From: Pelagibacteraceae bacterium AG-337-G06
GTDB lineage: Bacteria > Pseudomonadota > Alphaproteobacteria > Pelagibacterales > AG-422-B15
Assembly: GCA_003282175.1 (NCBI GenBank)
Contig: QBZX01000001.1
Location: 1-64,000 of the forward strand
Direction of reading: 5' to 3'
Length of the DNA stretch: 64,000 bases
Part shown: positions 49,867 through 58,720 of the stretch, one piece after another
Layout: each line of letters begins with the position of its first letter
Numbering within the stretch: the first letter of the stretch is position 1
Position numbers and translations under genes: made by a program
Notes under the pieces: generated by a model
What the model was told of the DNA's origin: nothing
Databases searched by the model: none
Seen by the model: only the letters and a program-made list of their open reading frames with translations

Positions 49867-50623
49867 TTTTTTTTAAACTATTTTTTTCCACGGACTCACT
49901 AAAGCTTGCAAATAACTTTTTGGAAAAATCATCAGTGGTCGCAGAATATTCAGGATGCCACTGTACGCCAAAAAAATATCCACTATAACCAGACAAACTG
50001 ATTGCCTCTACTGTCTCATCTTTAGCAACTCCTTCAGCAACTAATTCGTTTGCTAATTCGTCAATTCCTTGTGTATGTAATGAATTTACCTCGATCGTCG
50101 GAGTGCCTGCTAATTTTTCAAATTTACCATTTTCTTTAAAATATACTTCATGCTGTTTAGAAAATTGTATATCAGGATCATCAGACTCTGGGCATCGATG
50201 ATCCATTCTGCCTGGTACCTCATGAATATCTGCAAACAGTGAACCTCCCATGGCAACATTAACTTCTTGAAAACCTCTGCATATTGCAAGCATAGGGATC
50301 TCATTTTGAAATATAAAATCAATCATTGGCAGTACTGTCTTATCTCTGTCAATATCTAATGGTTCAACAATTTTATCTTTATTATAAAATTCTGGATAAA
50401 CATTTGAAAGGCTGCCAGTTAATAAAACTCCATCAAATTTACGAAGTGTGTCTCTATAATCTACACTTGATCCAAATGCAGGAAGTATAACCGGTATACA
50501 GCTGGTAGCTTCAGAAACAGCTTTAATATAATTAGTTCCAGATGCGTGATAAGTTCGGTGCAACTCCTCTTTCTTAATTACATCTGCAAAAACTGCAATA
50601 AGTGGCTTATTTTGGGTGTCCAT
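49859..50623 (-). CDS. Gamma-glutamyl-gamma-aminobutyrate hydrolase family (PuuD-like, class I amidotransferase)
   Basis: Glutamine-amidotransferase-fold hydrolase (peptidase C26) of 254 residues. The Cys nucleophile is in MLAICRGFQEVNVAMGG near residue 115, and the His-Glu pair is in GVQWHPEYS. PuuD splits gamma-glutamyl-GABA in the glutamylated putrescine pathway. The neighbours (acyl-CoA dehydrogenase and class III aminotransferase, divergent) support amine catabolism. An intact oxyanion-hole HRCPE block is also seen. Whether its substrate is a C4 or C5 compound cannot be told. Confidence 0.85.
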   Translation of the reverse strand: MDTQNKPLIAVFADVIKKEELHRTYHASGTNYIKAVSEATSCIPVILPAFGSSVDYRDTLRKFDGVLLTGSLSNVYPEFYNKDKIVEPLDIDRDKTVLPMIDFIFQNEIPMLAICRGFQEVNVAMGGSLFADIHEVPGRMDHRCPESDDPDIQFSKQHEVYFKENGKFEKLAGTPTIEVNSLHTQGIDELANELVAEGVAKDETVEAISLSGYSGYFFGVQWHPEYSATTDDFSKKLFASFSESVEKNSLKKIR

Positions 50624-50672
50624 AAAAGAAATTAGTTTACTAGTATTACTATAATATCATATAACAATTTTA

Positions 50673-51878
50673 ATGGTTATTAATATTCAAAATAAAGAAA
50701 CTGAAATAAAATCTCTTTCTGCTTGGGATGATGTTCTTAATTTAGATGATCAGCTTTCAGCTGAAGAAAAAATATTACAATCAACAGTGCGAGCATACTG
50801 TAAAGAAAAATTGCTCCCAAGAATAATTGATGACAATAGAAATGAGAATTTTAGCAGGGAAATCTTTACTGAAATGGGAGAACTAGGACTTCTAGGATCG
50901 TACTTAGATGGCTATGGATGTGCGGGAAGTAATTATGTCTCTTACGGACTAATTACTCGTGAGATAGAAAAAATCGACAGTGCATACCGATCTATAATGT
51001 CAGTGCAAACAAGCCTGGTAATGTACCCTATACATAAATTTGGAAGCAATGAACAAAAAGAACATTATCTACCGAAACTAGCAAAAGGAGAATTGATAGG
51101 TAGTTTTGGATTAACCGAACCTGATGCTGGAAGTGATCCAGGCGCCATGAAAACGAAAGCAGTAAAAGTAAAAGGTGGATATGAACTAAATGGAACAAAA
51201 ACATGGATCAGTAATGCGCCTCATGCTGATGTGATAATTATTTGGGCCAAGGATGAAGAAAATGTAATTAGAGGTTTCATTGTTGATAGAGAGTCAAAAG
51301 GTCTCTCCACTCCGAAGATTGAAGGAAAATTATCGCTAAGGGCATCGGCAACAGGACAAGTAATTATGGAAAATGTATTTTGCCCTGAAGATAAAATTTT
51401 ACCTAAAACAACAGGTTTAAGTGGACCTTTTCAATGTTTAAATAGTGCCCGTTATGGAATTTCATGGGGTGCAATTGGAGCAGCTGAATTTTGTCTGGCG
51501 ACTGCAAGGCAATATGCTCTAGATAGAAAAATGTTTGGAAAGCCAATTGCCGGGACACAATTGGTTCAGTCTAAATTAGTAGATATGCAAACGGAAATTG
51601 CATTAGGGTTAGAGGCTGCATTAAGAGTCGGACGCCTTATGGATAAAGGGCAATCTGATAGCAATATGGTAAGCTTAATTAAAAGAAATAATGTTTCTAA
51701 AAGTTTGGATATATGTCGTAACGCCAGAGATATTTTAGGGGGCAACGGTATTTCAGATGAGTATCATGTCATGAGACATATGGTTAACTTAGAAACTGTA
51801 AAAACCTATGAAGGAACTCACGATGTTCACACATTGATAATGGGACGGAATTTAACAGGTATTCAGGCATTTAAATAA
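50673..51878 (+). CDS. Acyl-CoA dehydrogenase, glutaryl-CoA dehydrogenase type
   Basis: FAD enzyme of 401 residues. [15 protein letters not shown] and [12 protein letters not shown] are general acyl-CoA dehydrogenase motifs. [15 protein letters not shown] keeps the Arg that binds the gamma-carboxylate in glutaryl-CoA dehydrogenase, and [15 protein letters not shown] holds the catalytic Glu. This supports oxidative decarboxylation of glutaryl-CoA to crotonyl-CoA, the end of lysine or cadaverine breakdown. TATAAT at 50650-50655 may be its -10 box. It is followed after 4 bp by the aminotransferase. Confidence 0.85.
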   Translation: MVINIQNKETEIKSLSAWDDVLNLDDQLSAEEKILQSTVRAYCKEKLLPRIIDDNRNENFSREIFTEMGELGLLGSYLDGYGCAGSNYVSYGLITREIEKIDSAYRSIMSVQTSLVMYPIHKFGSNEQKEHYLPKLAKGELIGSFGLTEPDAGSDPGAMKTKAVKVKGGYELNGTKTWISNAPHADVIIIWAKDEENVIRGFIVDRESKGLSTPKIEGKLSLRASATGQVIMENVFCPEDKILPKTTGLSGPFQCLNSARYGISWGAIGAAEFCLATARQYALDRKMFGKPIAGTQLVQSKLVDMQTEIALGLEAALRVGRLMDKGQSDSNMVSLIKRNNVSKSLDICRNARDILGGNGISDEYHVMRHMVNLETVKTYEGTHDVHTLIMGRNLTGIQAFK

Positions 51879-51882
51879 AATT

Positions 51883-53250
51883 ATGGCATATCTAAATAGA
51901 ACTACTAAACAATGGCAGGAGATTGATACCAAACATCACCTCCATCCTTTTACTGACTATAAGTCTCTTGCTGAAGAAGGTAGTATCATTGTAACAAAAG
52001 CAGACGGCGTTCATCTGACCACATCTGATGATAAGCAGCTATTGGATGCAATGTCTGGGCTTTGGTGTGTTAATGTGGGCTATGGCCGAAAAAATCTTGC
52101 TGAAGTTGCCTACAAGCAAATGCAAGAGCTTCCATATTATAATTCTTTTTTTAAAACTGCTACGCCTCCATCAATCGAGCTAGCAAGAGAATTAGCAGAG
52201 TTAAGTCCCCATGATCTAAATCATGCATTCTTTTCATCAAGCGGTTCAGAAGCCAACGACACAGTTGTGAGAATGGTGAGGAGATATTGGGATCTTAAAG
52301 GTAAGCCAAACAAGAAAACTTTTATAAGTAGAGAGTTTGCATACCATGGCAGTACAATGACAGGTATGAGCCTTGGTGGGATGACTGCAATGCATTCACA
52401 AGGTGATATGATGCCAGGTTTTGAGCATGTTTTACCACCATATTGGTACAAATACGGAAACGAAATGTCCCAAGATGATTTTGGAATTTTTGCAGCAAAC
52501 AAAATTGAAGAGAAGATTAATGAAATAGGCGCTGATAATGTGGCGGCATTTATTGGTGAGCCAATCCAAGGTGCAGGTGGTGTAATCATTCCTCCTGATT
52601 CATATTGGCCTAGGGTCCAAGAAATCTGCAATCAGTATGATATACTTCTTGTAGTTGATGAGGTTATCTGTGGCTTTGGAAGAACAGGAAACTGGTTTGG
52701 ATCTGATACATATAATATCAAGCCCGATATCATCACAATGGCTAAGGGCATAACTTCAGGCTACATACCGCTATCAGGCATCATGATTGGAGACCGTGTT
52801 AGTGATACAATTATTAATGAAGGTGGTGAGTTTTATCATGGTTATACGTATTCAGGTCATCCAGTAGCTTGCGCAGTAAGTCTTGAGAATTTAAAAGTTA
52901 TAAAAGAAGAAAATCTTATCGAGCAGTCAAGTCAGGTATCTGTCTATTTAGAGCAGCAAATGCGTGAGATTGAAAAGCACCCGCTAGTTGGAGAAGTCAG
53001 AATGAAAAGTTTTATAGGAGCTGTAGAGTTGGTTAAAGATAAAGAGAAGATGGAAATGTTTGAGGACCCAGGTGTTGTTGGAACAATTTGCAGAGATTAC
53101 TGTATTGAAAATGGTTTAGTGATGAGAGCTGTCAGAGATGGAATGATTTTCTGCCCACCGCTAATTTTTAATAATTCCCATGTAGACGAATTATGTGAAA
53201 AGCTTAAAAAATCTTTAGATCAAACACATAATCATATTTCTAAATCGTAA
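51883..53250 (+). CDS. Class III aminotransferase (omega-amino acid/diamine:pyruvate type)
   Basis: PLP-dependent aminotransferase of 455 residues. The PLP lysine lies in ITMAKGITSGYIPLSG near residue 285, with VDEVICGFGRTG before it. FFSSSGSEANDTVVRM and AYHGSTMTGMSLGG are the cofactor-phosphate loops. The N-terminal HHLHPFTDYKSLAEEG is typical of the putrescine/beta-alanine:pyruvate group (SpuC-like). With the glutaryl-CoA dehydrogenase it could convert 5-aminovalerate or a diamine. Its 3' end overlaps the GNAT gene by 19 bp. Confidence 0.88.
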   Translation: MAYLNRTTKQWQEIDTKHHLHPFTDYKSLAEEGSIIVTKADGVHLTTSDDKQLLDAMSGLWCVNVGYGRKNLAEVAYKQMQELPYYNSFFKTATPPSIELARELAELSPHDLNHAFFSSSGSEANDTVVRMVRRYWDLKGKPNKKTFISREFAYHGSTMTGMSLGGMTAMHSQGDMMPGFEHVLPPYWYKYGNEMSQDDFGIFAANKIEEKINEIGADNVAAFIGEPIQGAGGVIIPPDSYWPRVQEICNQYDILLVVDEVICGFGRTGNWFGSDTYNIKPDIITMAKGITSGYIPLSGIMIGDRVSDTIINEGGEFYHGYTYSGHPVACAVSLENLKVIKEENLIEQSSQVSVYLEQQMREIEKHPLVGEVRMKSFIGAVELVKDKEKMEMFEDPGVVGTICRDYCIENGLVMRAVRDGMIFCPPLIFNNSHVDELCEKLKKSLDQTHNHISKS

Positions 53251-53678
53251 CTGTAGAACTCATTATCTCTAATGTATCCAAGTGACTCATATAGAGATTG
53301 GCCAGGTATATTAGCTTTATTTGTTGAAAGCTCAATGGAGCCAAATTTATTTTCAGTAGCATAATTTTTAGCAGCATCCATTAACAACTTAGCAATACCT
53401 TTTCTTCTATAATCTTCTCTAACAAATAAGTCATATAGAACAATTTTTTTTCTTACATTCACCGAGTCAAAAGTAGGGTATAATTGGGTGAAACCTGCAC
53501 AAGTACCCTCTTCTTCACGAAAAAAGATTATTGATTCATCATTCTCAAGTCTTTGCTTGATATATTTTTGTGCAATTTCAAGATTTGACTCCTGGTTATA
53601 AAAGACTCGATACAAATTAAAAACCTCTCCGATCATATCAGAGTATTCTATGGTTGCTCTTTTAATATTTTCTGTCAT
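53232..53678 (-). CDS. GNAT-family N-acetyltransferase
   Basis: Acetyl-CoA-dependent acetyltransferase of 148 residues. The acetyl-CoA-binding motif VREDYRRKGIAKLLM (Q/RxxGxG/A type) and LYESLGYIRD at the C-terminus are clear. The open frame extends to 53816 inside the MFS gene, but the ATG at 53678 (MTENIKRATIEYS) gives the normal family start 2 bp after the MFS stop, so the extension is rejected. Probably the last gene of the tetR-mfs-gnat transcript. Confidence 0.82.
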   Translation of the reverse strand: MTENIKRATIEYSDMIGEVFNLYRVFYNQESNLEIAQKYIKQRLENDESIIFFREEEGTCAGFTQLYPTFDSVNVRKKIVLYDLFVREDYRRKGIAKLLMDAAKNYATENKFGSIELSTNKANIPGQSLYESLGYIRDNEFYSYDLEI

Positions 53679-53680
53679 TT

Positions 53681-54838
53681 CTAGTTTCTTATAGTTCGAT
53701 AAATTGAAATCATTAAGAAAATAAAAGTAAAAAATACAATTGTATATATAAAACCAATAGGACCAAAAATATCCATAACTCTTCCCCCAATCAAAGGACC
53801 AATTAATGAACCGCACTCAAAAACCATCACCAATATTGCCGTTGCGCCCGCAACCTGTGAAGCAGTATATCTTTCTCCCAACATTGTAAGTGATATGGAG
53901 AATATTCCACTTGCTGCTCCTCCCCAAATAAAACAGCTCAATGCCACTAAATAGAAGTTTCCTAGGAAAACACCTATAATTATTGGACAAATAAAAGTAC
54001 AGAAGACAGCAATATTCATGAGTAGTCTCTTATTCATTCTATCAAGTAAAATACCAATTAGTGGCTGACATATGACACCACCAACCAAGGTAATGGTGAC
54101 AAATTGAAGAGCAATGTCTTGTGAAAATTGGTTCTTAATCATAAAGATTGGAAAAAACGATACGAACATAACATCGTCCAATCCACAGAGTATTGCTGCT
54201 CCAAAAATAGTGGGTGCGGCTATAATCGTTGCTAAAACTGGAAGAGATTTTTTCTCAGGCAATTCTTGATCTGCTATATCAAGTGTTATGAGTGGGATAA
54301 TTGCTATAAATGACATTGCTGCAATCACAATAAATGGAAGCCATCCTTCGATACCTGTTAAAGATATAACAAGAGGACCAATTGCAAGCCCAATTATAAA
54401 TACCGTATTGTATATTGTGACTATTTTACCGCGATTTGAATCATTGGCCATCGATAACATCCAAGTATCAAAAGCATTCCATGCAAGTGCTCCAGCAAAT
54501 CCAATAAGGAAGCGTATAATGAACCACGCAGTTAAGCTTTCAAATATAGGAAAGGTAAAATATAAAATAATTGTAACTATTTGAGCAATGATAATTGATC
54601 TAGATAACCCAATTGCATGAATTATGATTGGTGTAATTCTTACAAATAAAATTACTGCCAATGGTTGAGCTACAACATTTAATCCAATTTGCGTATTACT
54701 GAAGCCTCTTGACTCAAGTATTAATGATAGTAAGGGAATAAGGGTTCCAAGTTTTATACCAATAATAAGAGCACATAAAAATAAAACAATATAAGTTTTA
54801 TAATTACTTCCAAGTATAGATTGAAAAGTTGAAATCAC
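53681..54838 (-). CDS. MFS transporter
   Basis: Major facilitator of 385 residues with 12 predicted helices. Short conserved loops such as LLDRMNKRLL between helices 8 and 9 support the family. It overlaps the upstream TetR gene by 4 bp and is presumably controlled by it, so it may carry the substrate or product of the divergent catabolic operon. No closer assignment possible. Confidence 0.78.
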   Translation of the reverse strand: MISTFQSILGSNYKTYIVLFLCALIIGIKLGTLIPLLSLILESRGFSNTQIGLNVVAQPLAVILFVRITPIIIHAIGLSRSIIIAQIVTIILYFTFPIFESLTAWFIIRFLIGFAGALAWNAFDTWMLSMANDSNRGKIVTIYNTVFIIGLAIGPLVISLTGIEGWLPFIVIAAMSFIAIIPLITLDIADQELPEKKSLPVLATIIAAPTIFGAAILCGLDDVMFVSFFPIFMIKNQFSQDIALQFVTITLVGGVICQPLIGILLDRMNKRLLMNIAVFCTFICPIIIGVFLGNFYLVALSCFIWGGAASGIFSISLTMLGERYTASQVAGATAILVMVFECGSLIGPLIGGRVMDIFGPIGFIYTIVFFTFIFLMISIYRTIRN

Positions 54839-55494
54839 ACAAACCGTTTTTCATCTGTGTAAATATTTTTAAAGTATTTTTTTATTAGTCCTTTACAAAA
54901 TACATGCGAGTATATTTTAGGATCAAATAAAATTCTTTGCCATAATCCGTCTACCATTGAAAGATAAGTCTCACTTATTTCTCTTGGCGTCAGAAAAGTC
55001 TGATCAGTTAAAAAATTTAATTCTTTAATTAACTTTTCCATCTGAGATGAATATATTTCATCTTGCTTTTGACAGATTGTTAAATAAGAAGGACGAAATT
55101 TTACTTCACTATAAAACGATACCCAGACTGCAATTTTATTTCTACTTGCAATTTTACCACTAAAATCATTTTCAATTATTTTAATTACTCTTCCAACTGG
55201 ATCTAAGCTACTATCTTCGAATATTCGTTGCCAAGAATTTTTATATTCATCTGATAGAAATTTTAGTGAACTAAGCAAAAGATTTTCTTTAGACTTAAAT
55301 CTAAAATTTGCATAACCTTGCGATACCATTGCTTTTTTAGCTACTTGCGCAATCGTCGTATCTGCGAGACCTCTTTTGGCTATGGTTTCAATTGTTGCGT
55401 CAATTAGTTTTTGATGATTGATTGAAAATTCCTGTTCCTTCAGTTGAGGATTACTAATTTTTTTGGGATTTATATTCATAAAAGAACCATACAC
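54835..55494 (-). CDS. BetI-like TetR-family repressor
   Basis: Transcription regulator of 219 residues. The helix-turn-helix spans about residues 30-65 (TIETIAKRGLADTTIAQVAKKAMVSQG region). The C-terminal domain contains WVSFYSEVKFRPSYL and SMVDGLWQR, the pattern of BetI, the choline/betaine-responsive repressor. The gene is divergent from the flavoprotein operon with an 18-bp palindrome between them. The ATG at 55479 is an alternative start. I infer that it represses both operon heads at 55575 and 59988; the ligand is unknown but probably a quaternary amine or its aldehyde. Confidence 0.83.
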   Translation of the reverse strand: MYGSFMNINPKKISNPQLKEQEFSINHQKLIDATIETIAKRGLADTTIAQVAKKAMVSQGYANFRFKSKENLLLSSLKFLSDEYKNSWQRIFEDSSLDPVGRVIKIIENDFSGKIASRNKIAVWVSFYSEVKFRPSYLTICQKQDEIYSSQMEKLIKELNFLTDQTFLTPREISETYLSMVDGLWQRILFDPKIYSHVFCKGLIKKYFKNIYTDEKRFV

Positions 55495-55521
55495 AAAGTT
55501 TAATCATAATGGTAGTTTTGT

Positions 55522-55539
55522 ATTGAATAATCATTCAAT
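55522..55539. promoter_or_regulatory. BetI-like operator 1
   Basis: ATTGAATAATCATTCAAT: 7-bp arms ATTGAAT/ATTCAAT around AATC, in the tetR/flavoprotein divergent region. It overlaps the -35 box of the promoter reading toward 55575. Its arms match operator 2 at 59953. Confidence 0.65.
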
Positions 55540-55550
55540 ATGGGTATCAT
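55523..55550 (+). promoter_or_regulatory. Promoter of the flavoprotein operon
   Basis: TTGAAT (55523-55528), 16-bp spacer, TATCAT (55545-55550; one mismatch to TATAAT). The -35 box is inside operator 1, so a bound repressor would block polymerase. Predicted leader about 18 nt. Confidence 0.5.
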
Positions 55551-55574
55551 ATAAATTCAATATTTGTTCATTTT

Positions 55575-57203
55575 ATGCCAAAAAATACTCATGATGTAAT
55601 TGTTGTAGGAGCCGGCCATAACGGCTTAACAGCGGCTAGTTATATGGCTAAAGCTGGGCTCGATGTCGTTGTTTTAGAAAAAAATGATTGGATTGGCGGT
55701 GCTGCGGTGAGCCGAGAACTGTACCCTGGATGGAAATATTCAAATTGTTCCTATGTTTGTAGTTTATTAAGACCTGAGATCATGCGTGACTTGGAACTTT
55801 ATAAATATGGACTTCAAATTATTCCTTATGAAGGCAGTGCAACGATGATGAAAAATGGAGATTATTATACTCATTATCATGATCATGATATGACCATCAA
55901 CTCTATTAGACGTCATTCTCATAAAGATGCAGAAGCTTATGAAAGATATAGCCGCGATGTTCTTAGGCAATGTAAAATTATTAAGCCTCTTCTTAAAATG
56001 ACGCCTCCTGACTTAACATCGTTCAAACCAAAAGATTTATTTGGAGCGCTGGAGTTTGCAAAGCATTTTGCTGCAAAAGATGAATTAGGTGGACTAGGAG
56101 AAAAAGAAATTTATGACACAATTCGCTTTTATACGATGAGTATCAGAGATTACTTAGAAGAATATTTTGAAAGTGAAATTACCAAAGCTCACCTTGCTGG
56201 CAGCGCAATTATTGGAACTGCTCTGGGCCCATGCTCACCAGGATCAGCTTATGTATTGTTGCATCATTACATGGGTGAAGTTGACGGATCAGTTGGTTCA
56301 TGGGGATATGCACGAGGTGGAATGGGATCTATTACTCAGGCAATGATGGGTTGTCTAAAAGATCATGGAGGAGAAGTAAAACCTAGTAGCGAAGTAACAA
56401 ATGTTATTACAAAAAATGGAAAAGCAATCGGTGTTGCTACACAAAATGGAGATGAATACTATGCTAAGAAAATAGTTTCCAACCTTGATGTCAAAAGAAC
56501 TTTTTTAAAGATTACTGAAGAGAAGGACCTTCCAGATGATTTTGTGCGAAGTGTTAAAAATTTTAAGATAAGGGGTTCATCTGGTAAATTAAATATAGCA
56601 TTAGATGGCTTACCAGACTTTCCTTGTATTCCTGAAGGTGATCCAGGTGGTGGCGGAGACATGCATTTCACAGAAACGATAGAAGAGATGGAAGGAGCTT
56701 ATGATGATTGGAAAAGGGGAGAATGGTCTCGTAATCCATATGTTGATATGTGCATTCCATCAAAAAGTGACCCTACAATGGCTGAGCCAGGTAAACATTA
56801 TATGTCTGTATTTATTCAGTATGTACCATTTAACCTTGCAAATGGTGGTTGGAATGAAGAGAGAAAGCAGGAATTTGGAAGACACATAGTTGATTGTATT
56901 GCAGAGTTTTCTCCTAACTTTAAAGACCTAATTAATCATTATGAGGTACGTACACCACTAGAATTAGAAAACGAGGTTGGTTTGACAGAAGGCAATATTT
57001 TTCAAGGAGAGTTGACCATGGACCAATTAATGTTCAATAGGCCAGTTCCAGGATATGCGCAGTATCGGACTCCATTAAAAAATATGTATATATGTAGCTC
57101 TTCAACACATCCAGGCGGAGGTGTAATGGGCGCACCAGGAGCTAACGCAGCTCGTGAAGTTCTATTAGACATGAACGTTCCACAAAAAGGAAATTATTAT
57201 TAA
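55575..57203 (+). CDS. PYROXD2/CrtI-like FAD-dependent oxidoreductase, paralog A
   Basis: Flavoprotein of 542 residues with the N-terminal dinucleotide-binding motif VVGAGHNGLTAASYMAKAG near 9-27 and the C-terminal FAD-binding block SSTHPGGGVMGAPGANAA, shared by the phytoene-desaturase and PYROXD2 group. These proteins oxidise C-C or C-N bonds; the substrate here is unknown. It overlaps the start of paralog B (TAATG) and heads the predicted BetI-like regulon. The two paralogs are probably partners of one complex. Carotenoid desaturation is unlikely given the amine-catabolic neighbours. Confidence 0.8.
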   Translation: MPKNTHDVIVVGAGHNGLTAASYMAKAGLDVVVLEKNDWIGGAAVSRELYPGWKYSNCSYVCSLLRPEIMRDLELYKYGLQIIPYEGSATMMKNGDYYTHYHDHDMTINSIRRHSHKDAEAYERYSRDVLRQCKIIKPLLKMTPPDLTSFKPKDLFGALEFAKHFAAKDELGGLGEKEIYDTIRFYTMSIRDYLEEYFESEITKAHLAGSAIIGTALGPCSPGSAYVLLHHYMGEVDGSVGSWGYARGGMGSITQAMMGCLKDHGGEVKPSSEVTNVITKNGKAIGVATQNGDEYYAKKIVSNLDVKRTFLKITEEKDLPDDFVRSVKNFKIRGSSGKLNIALDGLPDFPCIPEGDPGGGGDMHFTETIEEMEGAYDDWKRGEWSRNPYVDMCIPSKSDPTMAEPGKHYMSVFIQYVPFNLANGGWNEERKQEFGRHIVDCIAEFSPNFKDLINHYEVRTPLELENEVGLTEGNIFQGELTMDQLMFNRPVPGYAQYRTPLKNMYICSSSTHPGGGVMGAPGANAAREVLLDMNVPQKGNYY

Positions 57204-58720
57204 TGCCTGGCAATTCGAGTTTTGATGCCATCATAATTGGTGGAGGTCATAATGGATTAGTATGCGCAAACGTCCTTGCTAGAAAAAATAAAAGAGTATT
57301 AATCTGCGAAGCCCGAAAAGAATGTGGTGGTATGGTCAATAATGATATTACCAACTATGTACCTCCAGTAACATCTGCCGTTTCAAGCTCGATTGGTGGA
57401 ATGCAAATAAACTACGTACCAAAGACCACAATTGCCTTATCTGAAACTGGACAACACATACGACTAGTGGGCAATCAACACATTGATCATAAATCTATCT
57501 CAACATTTTCTTCTCATGATGCTGACCGATTTAATGATTTTCATGAAAAAATGTCAAAATTCTCAAAAACTTTAGGCTCTTTCATGATGGCATCTCCTCC
57601 GCGAATAATGAACAATAGTTTTTCTGACTATTTTAAACTCTTTAAGCTTGGATTGAATGTCAGGTTATTAGGAAAGAAAAATTTTAATGAGTTTGCTAGA
57701 ATGATTGGCCTAAATATAGCTGATGAACTTGAAGACAATTTTGAAAATACACTATTTCAAGGATTGGTAGCGCATGACTCGGTTATAGGTTCTAATTTAG
57801 GCCCGCGTTCACCAGGCTCTCTCATAAACTTATTGTATAGAATGGCTATCCATAACAATTCTTTATTCGGTGGTATATTCCAAATAGAGGGCGGCAATGA
57901 TCAATTCACTAAACATTTAATTGAAAAATGCAAAAGTAATAATGTAGAAATAAAAACTTCAGCTTCTGTTAAAAATTGTATTATTGAAAATGACTGCGCT
58001 GTAGGCGTTGAGCTAAACAATGGTGAAAAAATGTATGCTAAGAAAATTATTTCAAATGCAGATCCACGTTCAACTTACTTTTCACTGCTCGGTTCTCAAA
58101 ACCTTGATACTGACGTAAAGAGGAAAATAAAACACCATCGCTCCAAAGGAAGAGTTGCCAAACTCATTTTAGAGTTGGATAAGCTCCCTAGTTTTAACAA
58201 TTGTGATGACAATGATTTAGACAGCAGAATGGTTGTTGCGCCATCTATTGATTACATTGAAGAAACATTTAATCCAAGCAAGTTTGATAAGCTTTCACTA
58301 GAGCCAACACTTGAGATATGTGTAAAAAAAGACTCTGATCAAAATCCAAAGTTAGATATTCAAGTGCAATATGCACCATATAAAACTCATCAAGGGTGGG
58401 AAAATGTAAAAGAAAATTATATTGAATCTGTAATCAAAATCATTAGTAAATATGCTCCTAATATTAATGAATGCATTGAGCGTAAGAAATTACTAACCCC
58501 TGACGATATTGAATCAGAATATAATGTATCAGGAGGGCACTGGCATCATGGTGAGATTCAAATTGATCAGCTTTTTATGATGCGCCCAATTCCAGGAGCC
58601 TCACAGTATAAAACACATTTGGATGGTCTTTTTATGTGCGGAGCAGGGACACACCCAGGTGGCGGTTTAACGGGCATTTCAGGCAAAAATGCAGCTAAAG
58701 CAGTCTTGGATGATTTTTAA
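57203..58720 (+). CDS. PYROXD2/CrtI-like FAD-dependent oxidoreductase, paralog B
   Basis: Second flavoprotein of 505 residues, same architecture as the gene before it: IIGGGHNGLVCANVLARKN at the N-terminus and CGAGTHPGGGLTGISGKNAA at the C-terminus. The two share shared landmarks such as GPxSPGS, RPxPGxxQY and the Gly-rich FAD end, yet are clearly diverged along their length, as expected for subunits with distinct roles. The stop is directly followed by the GcvT-like ATG. Confidence 0.8.
   Translation: MPGNSSFDAIIIGGGHNGLVCANVLARKNKRVLICEARKECGGMVNNDITNYVPPVTSAVSSSIGGMQINYVPKTTIALSETGQHIRLVGNQHIDHKSISTFSSHDADRFNDFHEKMSKFSKTLGSFMMASPPRIMNNSFSDYFKLFKLGLNVRLLGKKNFNEFARMIGLNIADELEDNFENTLFQGLVAHDSVIGSNLGPRSPGSLINLLYRMAIHNNSLFGGIFQIEGGNDQFTKHLIEKCKSNNVEIKTSASVKNCIIENDCAVGVELNNGEKMYAKKIISNADPRSTYFSLLGSQNLDTDVKRKIKHHRSKGRVAKLILELDKLPSFNNCDDNDLDSRMVVAPSIDYIEETFNPSKFDKLSLEPTLEICVKKDSDQNPKLDIQVQYAPYKTHQGWENVKENYIESVIKIISKYAPNINECIERKKLLTPDDIESEYNVSGGHWHHGEIQIDQLFMMRPIPGASQYKTHLDGLFMCGAGTHPGGGLTGISGKNAAKAVLDDF

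Noticed and set aside
53679..53816. 46-residue extension of the GNAT protein into the MFS gene
   Set aside because: Aromatic-rich antiframe translation of MFS coding sequence; the ATG at 53678 is the family start.
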